NCBI RefSeq assembly: GCF_964204645.1
Contig: NC_134029.1
Span: forward strand, 12,516,850-12,576,849
Direction: 5' to 3'
DNA: 60,000 nt
DNA from: Tubulanus polymorphus
Taxonomy: Eukaryota > Nemertea > Palaeonemertea > Tubulaniformes > Tubulanidae
The stretch's first letter is position 1; each line of letters starts with the position of its first letter. Below the pieces are notes generated by a model that was not told where the DNA came from, did not search any database, and saw nothing but the letters and a program-made list of their open reading frames with translations. Below, piece by piece: positions 1 through 7,516 of the stretch. A program made the translations under genes and the position numbers.

Positions 1-97
1 TAATTTTTGATTAGAAATTAGAAATCACAATGGATACTTAATTGATTTAAATAATTTCCCTGTAATTTATGAATTAGTTATAAGATGTAGAGAGTAA
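1..97 (+). pseudogene. Penton-like minor capsid protein, C-terminal end only
   Basis: The last 31 codons of the minor capsid gene enter from the left edge and stop at TAA 95-97. The same C-terminus (…IRNHNGY…LVIRCRE) ends the fuller copies at 28493-29247 and 47771-48528. The frame has an internal TGA at 8-10 where both other copies have a lysine codon, so this copy is probably dead even though only its tail is visible. Gene A starts 17 bp downstream. The penton assignment comes from the better preserved copies. Confidence 0.7.
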
Positions 98-116
98 TTT
101 TTTCACTATATAAATG
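95..116 (+). promoter_or_regulatory. Compact intergenic signal: stop, T-run, TATAAATG
   Basis: The stop of the penton gene (TAA) runs into six Ts, five other bases and TATAAATG, whose ATG starts gene A. The same arrangement precedes gene A in the other elements (29245-29266, 48526-48547). It resembles the poxvirus late promoter core TAAATG. Promoter function is inferred. Confidence 0.55.
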
Positions 117-455
117 AATATAACTGTTGGACCGAGTATATGTTTTGGGTTTGATTTTAAACATGGTAAAGAAATGAGAATTAAACTAAATGATGTAATT
201 ACTGATATAAAAAGTAAATCATTTAACAATGCGTCAATGATTGATAAAGAAAATTATAATATAGAAAAAGTAATTGATTTAATTAAATCACCTTTAGAAT
301 ATTATGAATTAAATGAAGATGGAATTATTGATGATATCAAAAACATATTATCCAAAATATATGATAATCATCAAAGTAGTAATGAAATAAATGTTGAATT
401 AATCATCACTAAGATAACTAAATATTTTGATGATAGTAATTTTTTTGATAAATAA
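114..455 (+). CDS. Gene A: conserved Polinton protein of unknown function, 113 aa
   Basis: I do not recognise a functional family. The protein begins MNITVGPSICFGF, is rich in Asp, Glu, Asn and Lys, and has no clear membrane segment. The start is set by the TATAAATG context. It is identical at amino-acid level to 29264-29605 in element 2 and diverged from 48545-48904 in element 3. It always lies between the penton gene and gene B, and its stop TAA abuts the ATG of B. Conservation and position among capsid genes suggest a virion-associated or morphogenesis role, which is inference. Confidence 0.75.
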   Translation: MNITVGPSICFGFDFKHGKEMRIKLNDVITDIKSKSFNNASMIDKENYNIEKVIDLIKSPLEYYELNEDGIIDDIKNILSKIYDNHQSSNEINVELIITKITKYFDDSNFFDK

Positions 456-677
456 ATGAGGGATAATAAGTGGATAATAACTGGATTATATAATGGCGCA
501 TTACTATCAGTTGGAACTGTTGGTTATTCAATGGTATTAAAAAAAGTATTTAAAATGGGAAGTGTTAATGTTGATAGATTTGATATAAATGATATTTTAA
601 AATTAACATTAGCAGTTACTTTATCTAATTCAACTATTGATTATTTGGAAAAACGAAAATATATTCCTCCCATATAA
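456..677 (+). CDS. Gene B: small membrane protein, 73 aa
   Basis: Two hydrophobic stretches are visible, at about residues 6-28 (IITGLYNGALLSVGTVGYS) and 47-64, ending in a short tail YIPPI. The ATG follows the stop of gene A directly within AATAAATG. The same gene is present in element 3 (48901-49122) and, with a one-base deletion, in element 2 (29606-29826). Small two-segment membrane proteins at this position are common in Polintons. A capsid-associated or membrane-remodelling role is possible but not shown. Confidence 0.75.
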   Translation: MRDNKWIITGLYNGALLSVGTVGYSMVLKKVFKMGSVNVDRFDINDILKLTLAVTLSNSTIDYLEKRKYIPPI

Positions 678-701
678 ATGCATAATTTTTTTGCTAAATA
701 A
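678..701 (+). other. Seven-codon micro-ORF between genes B and C
   Basis: An ATG overlapping the stop region of B (TATAAATG) opens a frame MHNFFAK that stops at TAA 699-701, immediately before the ATG of gene C at 702. The same 24-nt arrangement occurs at 29827-29850 and, as MHNYFTK, at 49123-49146. It may be a tiny peptide or simply the promoter-like block falling in phase. Confidence 0.35.
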
Positions 702-1117
702 ATGGCTTCTGCAATTATAACTATTATAGGATCGGCAATTGTTAACGCTTTAGCATTTACTGGTGGTGGATATTTATTTAAACATATTGAAAAAAAAGTT
801 CATTAGGAGAACAAAGAAGACATAACTTAGCGTTAGAGAAATATAATAAAGCAGCAGAAGAATATAGAGAAAAAAGATAAAACTATATGGATTATATTAA
901 CAAGGAATTATATGATCAGAAGATTTCACATAGAGATTTTCAATCAGTTGATGATGCAATGAGTTTAAATAACGCGGTAACAAATAAAGAAAAATTACAT
1001 CTATACAAACCTAAATTATCAGATTATTATACCCCGAGTAAAGAACAACAGAAATATGAAATAATATGGATTTTAGGTGGAACTGTTATATTTGTAGCAT
1101 ATAAATTTACTAATTAG
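702..1117 (+). pseudogene. Gene C: conserved Polinton membrane protein, broken
   Basis: Homologue of the longer frame at 49147-49569. It has an N-terminal hydrophobic segment (about residues 3-24), a charged helical middle, the motif LSDYYTP and a C-terminal hydrophobic segment (IIWILGGTVIFVAYKF). This layout is familiar from invertebrate Polintons, where a small two-TM protein with a LSDYYTPS-type motif is common. The copy is disrupted by a frameshift in the A-run near 790 and by a CAA-to-TAA change at 878-880. Both lesions recur in element 2, so they are inherited. The downstream in-frame part starts again at ATG 887. Confidence 0.75.
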
Positions 1118-1139
1118 TAATTTTTTTTCTAAATAAATG
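1115..1139 (+). promoter_or_regulatory. Compact intergenic signal before gene D
   Basis: Stop TAG, then TAATTTTTTTTC and TAAATAAATG giving the start of gene D. It is repeated before D in the other elements (30266-30290, 49567-49591). Late-promoter-like; function inferred. Confidence 0.5.
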
Positions 1140-1571
1140 GAAGATAAAGTTGATAGTATTGATATTATTCCTCATGATATAAATAAAACTAAATTAAAAA
1201 TATATTTAGAAAAACAAATATTAGAATTTGAAAGTGACTTGAAGATAAAAAAGAAAAAATATTTAAAAAGTAAAATTATATATTATCTTATTATTAGTGG
1301 TTCGGTTACAATTAGTTCTGTAATAACATTTCTAGCAATGTTCAGTCCATTAACACCTTTAGCTATATCAATTGGTGTATTAGGATTAAGTTCAAGTGTT
1401 TTAACTGGTATAAGTTCAAAATTAAATATAAAAAGTAATAAAGAAAAAATTAAAACTAATATAAAAGAAATTAATAAATTAAAGAATACACTAGACTATA
1501 TAATTAGTTTAAATGGCCATATAACAGTTGAAGAACAAGATAAATTATTAAAAGAATTAATAAATTATTAA
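1137..1571 (+). CDS. Gene D: small membrane protein with flanking basic helices, 144 aa
   Basis: Residues about 1-47 are charged and helical, followed by two hydrophobic segments (about 48-69 and 73-92) and a Lys/Asn-rich C-terminal helix ending LLKELINY. Gene D is nearly identical in element 2 (30288-30722) and frameshifted in element 3 (49589-50018). A similar gene with two central TM segments occurs in other Polintons between the small membrane gene and the coiled-coil gene. Its function is unknown; a virion membrane or holin-like role is only a guess. The start is supported by the TAAATAAATG context. Confidence 0.75.
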   Translation: MEDKVDSIDIIPHDINKTKLKIYLEKQILEFESDLKIKKKKYLKSKIIYYLIISGSVTISSVITFLAMFSPLTPLAISIGVLGLSSSVLTGISSKLNIKSNKEKIKTNIKEINKLKNTLDYIISLNGHITVEEQDKLLKELINY

Positions 1572-1587
1572 TTTTTTTATTATATAA

Positions 1588-2367
1588 ATGGTAGATAGTT
1601 TTCCAAAAGCTTTCCAATATAATAAATCAATTAAGTATAATATTCCAGCAATAGATTTTAATAAAGATATTACATATAGAAATGAAGTTTTAGATTCATT
1701 AACTAATTTAGAAATTTATGTTACTGAAACTAATAATTTTAATGCAAAGATGGAAAATATATTTCATGTATATTTAATTAATTTTAAAAAATTGGAAGAT
1801 GAAAAACAATGGTTATTAAAATCTAATATGAAGTATTGGCAGAAGCAATTAAATTTTGCTGTTTATTGCGCAACAACAGGATGTGGAATAAGTTGGAATG
1901 ATCATTTAAATAAACCAAGTTTACCATTGATGTTATCACTTTTTAGATTTCATACTTATTTTCAAATAAAATTAATATTAGATGAATTAGAATGTCCTTT
2001 ACTAAAAAAAGGACTTCTTAAATTAACTGATGATGAATTAAAACAATTTCCTGAAAAAGCACGTAGAGAAATTAAAGGTATGCAAGAATCAGCTGGTGAA
2101 ATTGCTAATATTAAGATAAGATTTTCTAAAATAACCATGTTAGAAAAAGAATTAACTAATGCAAATGAAGAATTAAAACAATTAGAATTAAATAGAGATC
2201 TTCAATTAATCGAGGAAGCTGATTATGAAAGCAGAAAGTTAGCTTTAGAAAAAGAAATAGATGATTTAGAATATAATATAGAATTACAGAAAGAAGAAAG
2301 AGATACATTATTAAAATCATATGATCTTAATCATATTAAAAAATTAAAAGTTATTTTGAGTTATTAA
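1588..2367 (+). CDS. Chimeric gene: N-terminus of E joined to coiled-coil part of F
   Basis: Residues 1 to about 140 match gene E of the other copies (start MVDSFPKAF, core LNFAVYCATTGCGISWNDHL, then SLFRFHTYFQ). From about residue 190 it matches the coiled coil of gene F (LEKELTNANEEL… to LEYNIELQKEE). The segment between, about residues 143-190, has no counterpart in elements 2 or 3. Compared with element 2, the C-terminal two thirds of E, including its TM anchor, and the N-terminal third of F are missing, so an internal deletion fused two neighbouring genes. The frame is open but then shifts away from the rest of F. Confidence 0.7.
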   Translation: MVDSFPKAFQYNKSIKYNIPAIDFNKDITYRNEVLDSLTNLEIYVTETNNFNAKMENIFHVYLINFKKLEDEKQWLLKSNMKYWQKQLNFAVYCATTGCGISWNDHLNKPSLPLMLSLFRFHTYFQIKLILDELECPLLKKGLLKLTDDELKQFPEKARREIKGMQESAGEIANIKIRFSKITMLEKELTNANEELKQLELNRDLQLIEEADYESRKLALEKEIDDLEYNIELQKEERDTLLKSYDLNHIKKLKVILSY

Positions 2368-2830
2368 AGTTATTAAAAGATTTGTTGATAAAACCAGATT
2401 CTAAAATATCATTAAAAGATAGAATAAAATTATTATTTAAATTAGAAGGAATAACAATTCTTTCAATTCTAACAGCTGTAACTATGTTATTTACAACAAT
2501 TGGTTTAGCAATATCAAATGCCTTAAAATCTACTCGTACTCCCAATAAACCAGATAAACCCCCAGGTAATAATTCTATACAAGATAAAGTTAAGGATGGT
2601 TTAAAGAAATTAGCAAAATATTTATGGGAACTATCTAAAAAATCTGCTGCAGCTTTACCAGGAATTATTGCATCAATTGTTGGTTTTATATTGAAATCTG
2701 CAGGAAACATTATTAACTTTGCTGCTGAACATATTATTTTATTTTTAATTACAGTTGTAAGTGCTATTATTTTTGGGTAAGTAAATATGATATCAAAAAA
2801 TATCAAGTTACCATGATAAAAAATAAATAA
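2368..2830 (+). pseudogene. Gene F, C-terminal half (membrane part), detached by frameshift
   Basis: This frame, without its own ATG, encodes the conserved F tail. It holds SLKDRIKLLFKLEGITILS, a hydrophobic segment (ILTAVTMLFTTIGLAIS), a Pro-rich linker, then KSAAALPGIIASIVGFILK and a final TM stretch. This pattern of a hydrophobic, Pro-rich, AALPGII-containing C-terminus is a familiar Polinton protein. A TTA-to-TAA change ends the open frame at 2780, before the native end at 2830. It is one frame away from the chimeric gene upstream, so it is unlikely to be made here. Confidence 0.7.
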
Positions 2831-2853
2831 TTAATTTTTTAGTTAAATAAATG
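2831..2853 (+). promoter_or_regulatory. Compact intergenic signal before MCP
   Basis: TTAATTTTTTAGTTAAATAAATG, the last three bases being the MCP start. Equivalent blocks precede MCP at about 33589-33611 and 53945-53967, the latter with a shortened T-run. Late-promoter-like; function inferred. Confidence 0.55.
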
Positions 2854-4101
2854 AGTGGGAGTTATATAAGTCCTTCTAAGATTTCTAGAATATCTGATGC
2901 TATTAAAGCAGAAAGATCACATCATATAATTACTCATAACCCTTCAAATATTAATCCTGATGAAACTTTATATGTTAGAATCCCTCGATTAACACAAAAT
3001 ACTTTTTACGTTCCAAATAGTATTTATTTATCAGCCGATATAAAAGTAATCGGTAATAATAATAATTATGTTGTTGATAATGTTGGAAGATATTTGATTG
3101 AAAAATTAACTATAAAGATTGGTCCAGAAACAGTTTTCTCATTAGATGATTATAATTTATTTATGCATTATAAAGATTTATGGTTAACTAAAGAAAATAG
3201 AAATAATATGATATTTCAAGGAATCCAATCAGAAAACCAAAATAAATTAAGATCAGAAGCTAATAGCGCAATATCAACTAATGCTGTAGATAATTTGATT
3301 AAAAAGATTTATGGAAGCAAATATAAAATTCCATTAGACTTTGAATTGATAAATAACAACGCACCTTTATATAAATATGTAATTCAAGAAGATATTATAT
3401 TTGAGATAACATTTGCTCCTGTTAATGAAATTGTAATATCTAGCGTTGTTAAAGATATGGGTTATAAATTACCGAATATATGTTTAGAATATGATACAGT
3501 AACTGATGAAAATATTTCAAGTATAATTCAAACTCAATACAATCAAGGACTTTCATTATTATATGATTATATTGATAAATTTAAAACCGTAACTATTAAT
3601 GCAAATGATGAAATAATTAATGAGAATATTAACTTCCCAAGAAGATCTATTAAAGGTATATTAATATTTTTTACCATTGCAACATATACTAATGGCGCAA
3701 TAAATGTTGATAATTATTATAATCCTGAAATAACAAAAGTAGAAATAACTATCGAAGGAATAGCAAATAAAATATTTTGTCAAGGAATGAGAATGATTGA
3801 TCAGTGGCCAGAAATTAGAAAACATTTTATGAATGAAAAAGTAAAATCATCTGAAAATTGTAACATTAATCAAATTGATTATTATACCGGTAATAAATAT
3901 GCATTATGGTTAGATTTTAGAACAACAGAGGATAATTCATTACATGGTTCTGGAAAAAAACTACAGAACACTAAAGATGGAATACAATTATTCATGACAA
4001 AGAATAAAGGAATCAAAAAAAATTTTAAAATGCACATTTATATTATATCTGACGCGCAATTAAATATTGTAAATTCACAATTAGATAGTGTTATGTATTA
4101 A
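2851..4101 (+). CDS. MCP: Major capsid protein (double jelly roll, Polinton hexon-like), 416 aa
   Basis: Full-length open frame with hallmarks of the Polinton capsid family, often annotated in animal genomes as transposon-derived F54H12.2-like protein. Visible blocks are LYVRIPRLTQNTFYVPNS (near residue 33), VDNVGRYLIEKLTIKIG, YGSKYKIPLDFELINNNAP, FPRRSIKGILIFF, KVEITIEG, ALWLDFRTTEDN and LHGSGKK. In this family the product trimerises into capsomers of an icosahedral virion. The length is usual for the family and I see no internal defect. It is followed by the zinc-finger gene at 4134. The element 2 copy lacks 17 residues and the element 3 copy is frameshifted, so this is the best copy in the window. 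Confidence 0.9.
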   Translation: MSGSYISPSKISRISDAIKAERSHHIITHNPSNINPDETLYVRIPRLTQNTFYVPNSIYLSADIKVIGNNNNYVVDNVGRYLIEKLTIKIGPETVFSLDDYNLFMHYKDLWLTKENRNNMIFQGIQSENQNKLRSEANSAISTNAVDNLIKKIYGSKYKIPLDFELINNNAPLYKYVIQEDIIFEITFAPVNEIVISSVVKDMGYKLPNICLEYDTVTDENISSIIQTQYNQGLSLLYDYIDKFKTVTINANDEIINENINFPRRSIKGILIFFTIATYTNGAINVDNYYNPEITKVEITIEGIANKIFCQGMRMIDQWPEIRKHFMNEKVKSSENCNINQIDYYTGNKYALWLDFRTTEDNSLHGSGKKLQNTKDGIQLFMTKNKGIKKNFKMHIYIISDAQLNIVNSQLDSVMY

Positions 4102-4133
4102 AATTTTAACTTTAATAAAAAATCTTATATTAA

Positions 4134-4925
4134 ATGGAAGGAGGTAAAGTATATAAACATATTCCATACATTGAAAAACATGAAAATAATGATGGTTTAT
4201 ATTATGTAATACCTTGTAATATAGCTTTGATATTTGATCCTATTTTCAAAATTTATAAAACTAAACTAATAGAAATCGATAATAATAAAAGTGGTGTTGT
4301 TGATAATTTAAGTAATGTAATTGATAATAATGTTTTACCTTCGACATCTGATAATGTTTTACCTTCTACATATAATAATGAAATAATATTAGATTATAGT
4401 GAAAATAGAAATTATTGTGATTATTGTAAAGGTGAATTTTCAAACGCTCCATCAAATTGGAATAAACATATGAATACAAAGGTACATATTACTAATGTAA
4501 TAGAACATGTTGGTTTAAGAGAATTTATAGAACACCCATTTAGATATGTTACAAAATTTGTTTCAAATAAAAAAGTAAATGGTCAAGAATTATATGAAGA
4601 TTTTTTATTAGCAACACCTAATAAAGATGAATTAGATTTAACTGATGCTAATAAAATATTAGGATCAAATATTGTAAATGAAATATTAGGAGCAAACACT
4701 AAAAAAGATGATAATGAAAATGGTGCCATACGGCACCCACATGGTGATATAGTTACAGATATTGATATTAAAGATTATGTGGACACACTTTTGGTGAAAG
4801 ATAAAGAAGAAACTTTTGATGATGCGGTAGAAAGGATGAATAAGTATAACAATAAAACAACTATTGATGATGATACGGTAGAGAGTTTGAATAAATTGTT
4901 AGGGTCTGATAGTGAAAGTGATTAA
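4134..4925 (+). CDS. C2H2 zinc-finger protein with acidic tail, 263 aa
   Basis: One U1/matrin-like C2H2 finger is visible near residues 94-118 (CDYCKGEF, then H and H in NKHMNTKVH). The N-terminal part starts MEGGKVYKHIPYI and includes a small repeat (NVLPSTSD, NVLPSTYN). The C-terminus is acidic and ends GSDSESD. A related protein with three fingers follows MCP in element 3 (55244), but element 2 has no gene here. It probably binds nucleic acid, or acts as an adaptor during packaging or transcription. The start is supported by TATTAAATG. Confidence 0.7.
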   Translation: MEGGKVYKHIPYIEKHENNDGLYYVIPCNIALIFDPIFKIYKTKLIEIDNNKSGVVDNLSNVIDNNVLPSTSDNVLPSTYNNEIILDYSENRNYCDYCKGEFSNAPSNWNKHMNTKVHITNVIEHVGLREFIEHPFRYVTKFVSNKKVNGQELYEDFLLATPNKDELDLTDANKILGSNIVNEILGANTKKDDNENGAIRHPHGDIVTDIDIKDYVDTLLVKDKEETFDDAVERMNKYNNKTTIDDDTVESLNKLLGSDSESD

Positions 4926-5336
4926 GATATTAATTATATTTAATTCAAATAATAATATTAGTTGAAAATTGTATAAAATAATAGAAAATAAAAAGGGGTT
5001 TTTAAGTATTTAAGGTATTTAAGGTATCTAATACATATCTAATACATATCTAATACATATTATTTGAAAATACCTTAAATTATATTTCTTTTTTAAATTT
5101 ATGTTGAAACCTCAGTAATAATGAATAACCTTTATTATTTTCAAACTTATTCATATATTAGTTGCAATAATAAAAAATAAATTGGTTGAAAATTGTATAA
5201 ATAATATTTATTTTAAAAAAGGGGGTTTTAAGTATTTAAGGTATCTAATAGGGTATCAGGTATTAGGGTATCAGGTATTAGGGTATCAGGTATTGGGGTA
5301 TCTAATAGGGTATCTAATACATAGGTATATAAATAG
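4926..5336. repeat. Element-specific tandem repeats downstream of ATPase
   Basis: Gene-free stretch between the convergent zinc-finger and ATPase genes. Two blocks of about 220 bp start alike (TTGAAAATTGTATAAA at about 4962 and 5184, then AAGTATTTAAGG). They contain short tandem arrays: TATCTAATACA-type units at about 5025-5060 and a 15-bp GGGTATCAGGTATTA unit at about 5250-5300. The part at about 5107-5155 is a diverged duplicate of the ATPase 3' end (5363-5420), so the array arose by tandem duplication including the gene end. Confidence 0.75.
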
Positions 5337-5949
5337 TTATTTTATACATTTATATTCATATGGAAATTGTAATCTCAGTAATAATTTTGAACCTTTATTA
5401 TTCTTTAATTTATTCATATATTCATCATATAATTCAGTAGGTATAATTTGATTTTCTTCCAATGATTGTTGCATAGATTTTCTATCTTTATTGTAGAATA
5501 AAACTAGAAATCTTATATTCTCCCTAAAGTCTTTAACAATTGAATTATATTTTTGATTTAAAACCCATGTTGTTATCCCAAAATGTCTTCCAGAGAAAGC
5601 TAAATAACATAACTCACTTTCTCTCACTTTTGAATCATGTAAATTTTGCGCAATCATCTAAAATGAATAATGTATTTGATCCTTTATAAGTATCAATTGC
5701 TATTTTTATACAATTATCTAAATTTTCTTTTACTGTTTTAGGATCTAATATAATAAACTTTTTTATCTTAACTATATCTCTATTATATGTTTTATTCATT
5801 TCATAAGTAGGACAGAATAATATTATATTATCAAAATGATTCTTATAAATAGTTTCTAGCAAGTCTAATATGAAATGTGCTTTACCACAGTTTGTTACTC
5901 CAGTAACTAACATATTATGCGGTTCAAATATAAATAAATCTTTATTCAT
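5337..5949 (-). pseudogene. Packaging ATPase (FtsK/HerA/A32-type), frameshifted
   Basis: Starts MNKDLFIFEPHNML. The Walker A region reads GVTNCGKAHF, where the other copies have GKT, so the Mg-coordinating Thr is replaced by Ala. Walker B is NTLFILDDCA. Immediately after DDCA one extra A shifts the frame to an early stop. The rest (DSKVRESELCYLAFSGRHFGITTWVLNQKY…) continues in another frame to 5337. Total length of about 204 codons fits the Polinton genome-packaging ATPase, which pumps DNA into the capsid. Its start overlaps the integrase end by 8 bp. Element 3 breaks at the same codons by a different insertion. Confidence 0.85.
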
Positions 5950-7027
5950 TTATTCTTTTAATTTTACTAGATAAAATCCATTCATTAAATTTATCATCGT
6001 ATCCTTTATATTTCACCAAAGAATACTTTTTTCCTTTAAGAGTTTTTGTTTTCAATACTTTTTCTATTTTGTATTCTATTTCATCTGGATTTGGTACAAG
6101 TGATAATTCTTGTTCATAGAAATAACCTAATATTTCTTCATCTTTTAGATCTTCTAGTTTATAAACAAAAGGTTTAGTTAATATTATCTTTTTAATCTTA
6201 AATATTTCTTCAGTAAAATTAGGAGTATAACCTTTATAAAAGATTTTTCTATATTTAGATATTCTAACGTGTTGTCTTATTTTAAATTTAGGTTCGCCGA
6301 AATCATGTGTAACAAACGCTCCGTATAAATTATTCCAAACTATTTCCGAATTATCTTCTTTTCTAGCTTGTATAGGTTTCATATTTATAGAACTACGTTT
6401 AGAATTATTATAACCTTTCACTAAATCATCTAACACATCGATATATTTATATGTTTCATTAGCAGTAAAGTATTTCCACATTCTAGTTTCCAATGTTTTA
6501 TTAAATCTTTCTATAATAGATGCTTTTTTATCTGAATGTGTTGAAAAATAATCTACATCGTTATCAGATAATAGTTTTTTAAAATGTTTGGTATAAAATT
6601 CCTTACCTTCATCAAATTGTATCTTATCTGGAATAGCTTCTTTAAATATAGATTTAAAAGCATTTGTTACTTCTATACAAGTTTCATTTTTGATTGGAAT
6701 TGACCATGCGTATCTACTGAATATGTCTATAACATTCAGTATCCAGAAATATCCTTTGTTGTATTCTTCTAAGTTCTTCATATCAATTAAATCTGCTTGC
6801 CATTGTTGATCGATATATGAAACCATAACTTTTCTTGTTAAATAGGTTTTATCCATTTTCTTATGTATTTGATATGTGGGTTGGTTTTGTAACCATGATT
6901 TTAATTCACTATATTTTATATCACTATTATCAGATTTTATTTTATTCCATAATTCTGAAACGTTAGAATATGATACTTCACTTTCTGGGTTATAATATAA
7001 ATCTCTTAAATATTGTTCTTTTTTCAT
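5942..7027 (-). CDS. Retroviral-type DDE integrase with C-terminal chromodomain, 361 aa
   Basis: The N-terminal region (MKKEQYLRDLYYNP) is followed by an RNase-H-fold catalytic core. Asp79 lies in QWQADLIDM, Asp139 in IQFDEGKEF and Glu173 in IIERFNKTL, with 33 residues between the last two. The C-terminal chromodomain spans about 318-355 (YKIEKVL…KYKGYDDKFNEW). In Polintons this enzyme inserts the element and makes the 6-bp target duplication seen around element 2. All three catalytic residues are present. The gene sits between H (6-bp gap) and ATPase (8-bp overlap), all on the minus strand, so they probably form one expression block. Confidence 0.93.
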   Translation of the reverse strand: MKKEQYLRDLYYNPESEVSYSNVSELWNKIKSDNSDIKYSELKSWLQNQPTYQIHKKMDKTYLTRKVMVSYIDQQWQADLIDMKNLEEYNKGYFWILNVIDIFSRYAWSIPIKNETCIEVTNAFKSIFKEAIPDKIQFDEGKEFYTKHFKKLLSDNDVDYFSTHSDKKASIIERFNKTLETRMWKYFTANETYKYIDVLDDLVKGYNNSKRSSINMKPIQARKEDNSEIVWNNLYGAFVTHDFGEPKFKIRQHVRISKYRKIFYKGYTPNFTEEIFKIKKIILTKPFVYKLEDLKDEEILGYFYEQELSLVPNPDEIEYKIEKVLKTKTLKGKKYSLVKYKGYDDKFNEWILSSKIKRINE

Positions 7028-7033
7028 CTTATT

Positions 7034-7516
7034 TTAACCCATTAATAATAATTTAGATTTAGTTTCAATAGCTTTATGATTTGACTTATTTTCTGGTATA
7101 ATAGGTTTATTGTCTGTACACGGATAACTAAGTTTCCGATCATCATTGGAATCATCTTTATCATCAGATTTGAATTTTGATTTATATATTACACCGGATA
7201 ATATAATAACTGTGATTAACCCAATTGTAATATATAATTTATAATTACTTCCAGCATTAGAAGAATCAGATGGATTATCATTCGAATCAATATCGGATAA
7301 TTTCTGTGATTCATTTATATCAGTTAATTTCTTTTTCTTATCTTTTTTTAATTCTGAAGATCTTTTACCTAATTCTCTTGCCCATTTAATTTGTTTCTCT
7401 ATATCAGTTAATTTCTTTTTCTTAGCTTTTTTTAATTCTGAAGATCTTTTACCTAATTCTCTTGCCCATTTAATTTGTTTCTCGGATCTAGCCTTTTTCT
7501 TAACTCCATCACTCAT
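7034..7516 (-). CDS. Gene H: basic protein with single TM segment, 160 aa
   Basis: Lys/Arg-rich N-terminus, an acidic/Ser-Asn linker, then a TM segment (about residues 92-112, LYITIGLITVIILSGVIYK) and a polar tail. The basic block EKQIKWARELGKRSSELK plus flanks appears twice in tandem here and once in element 3 (58500-58868), so an in-frame internal duplication occurred in this copy. Similar short basic-plus-TM proteins occur in other Polintons. DNA condensation or a virion membrane role is possible but unproven. The ATG overlaps the end of G by 8 bp. Confidence 0.7.
   Translation of the reverse strand: MSDGVKKKARSEKQIKWARELGKRSSELKKAKKKKLTDIEKQIKWARELGKRSSELKKDKKKKLTDINESQKLSDIDSNDNPSDSSNAGSNYKLYITIGLITVIILSGVIYKSKFKSDDKDDSNDDRKLSYPCTDNKPIIPENKSNHKAIETKSKLLLMG

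Noticed and set aside
2351-2806. Minus-strand frame opposite gene F (also 53359-54000)
   Set aside because: Antisense shadow of the conserved F tail; present only because the plus-strand gene is AT-rich and constrained.
5182-5451. 89-codon frame with GYQVLGYQVLGYQVLGY
   Set aside because: Translation of the 15-bp tandem repeat; overlaps the ATPase 3' end on the other strand.
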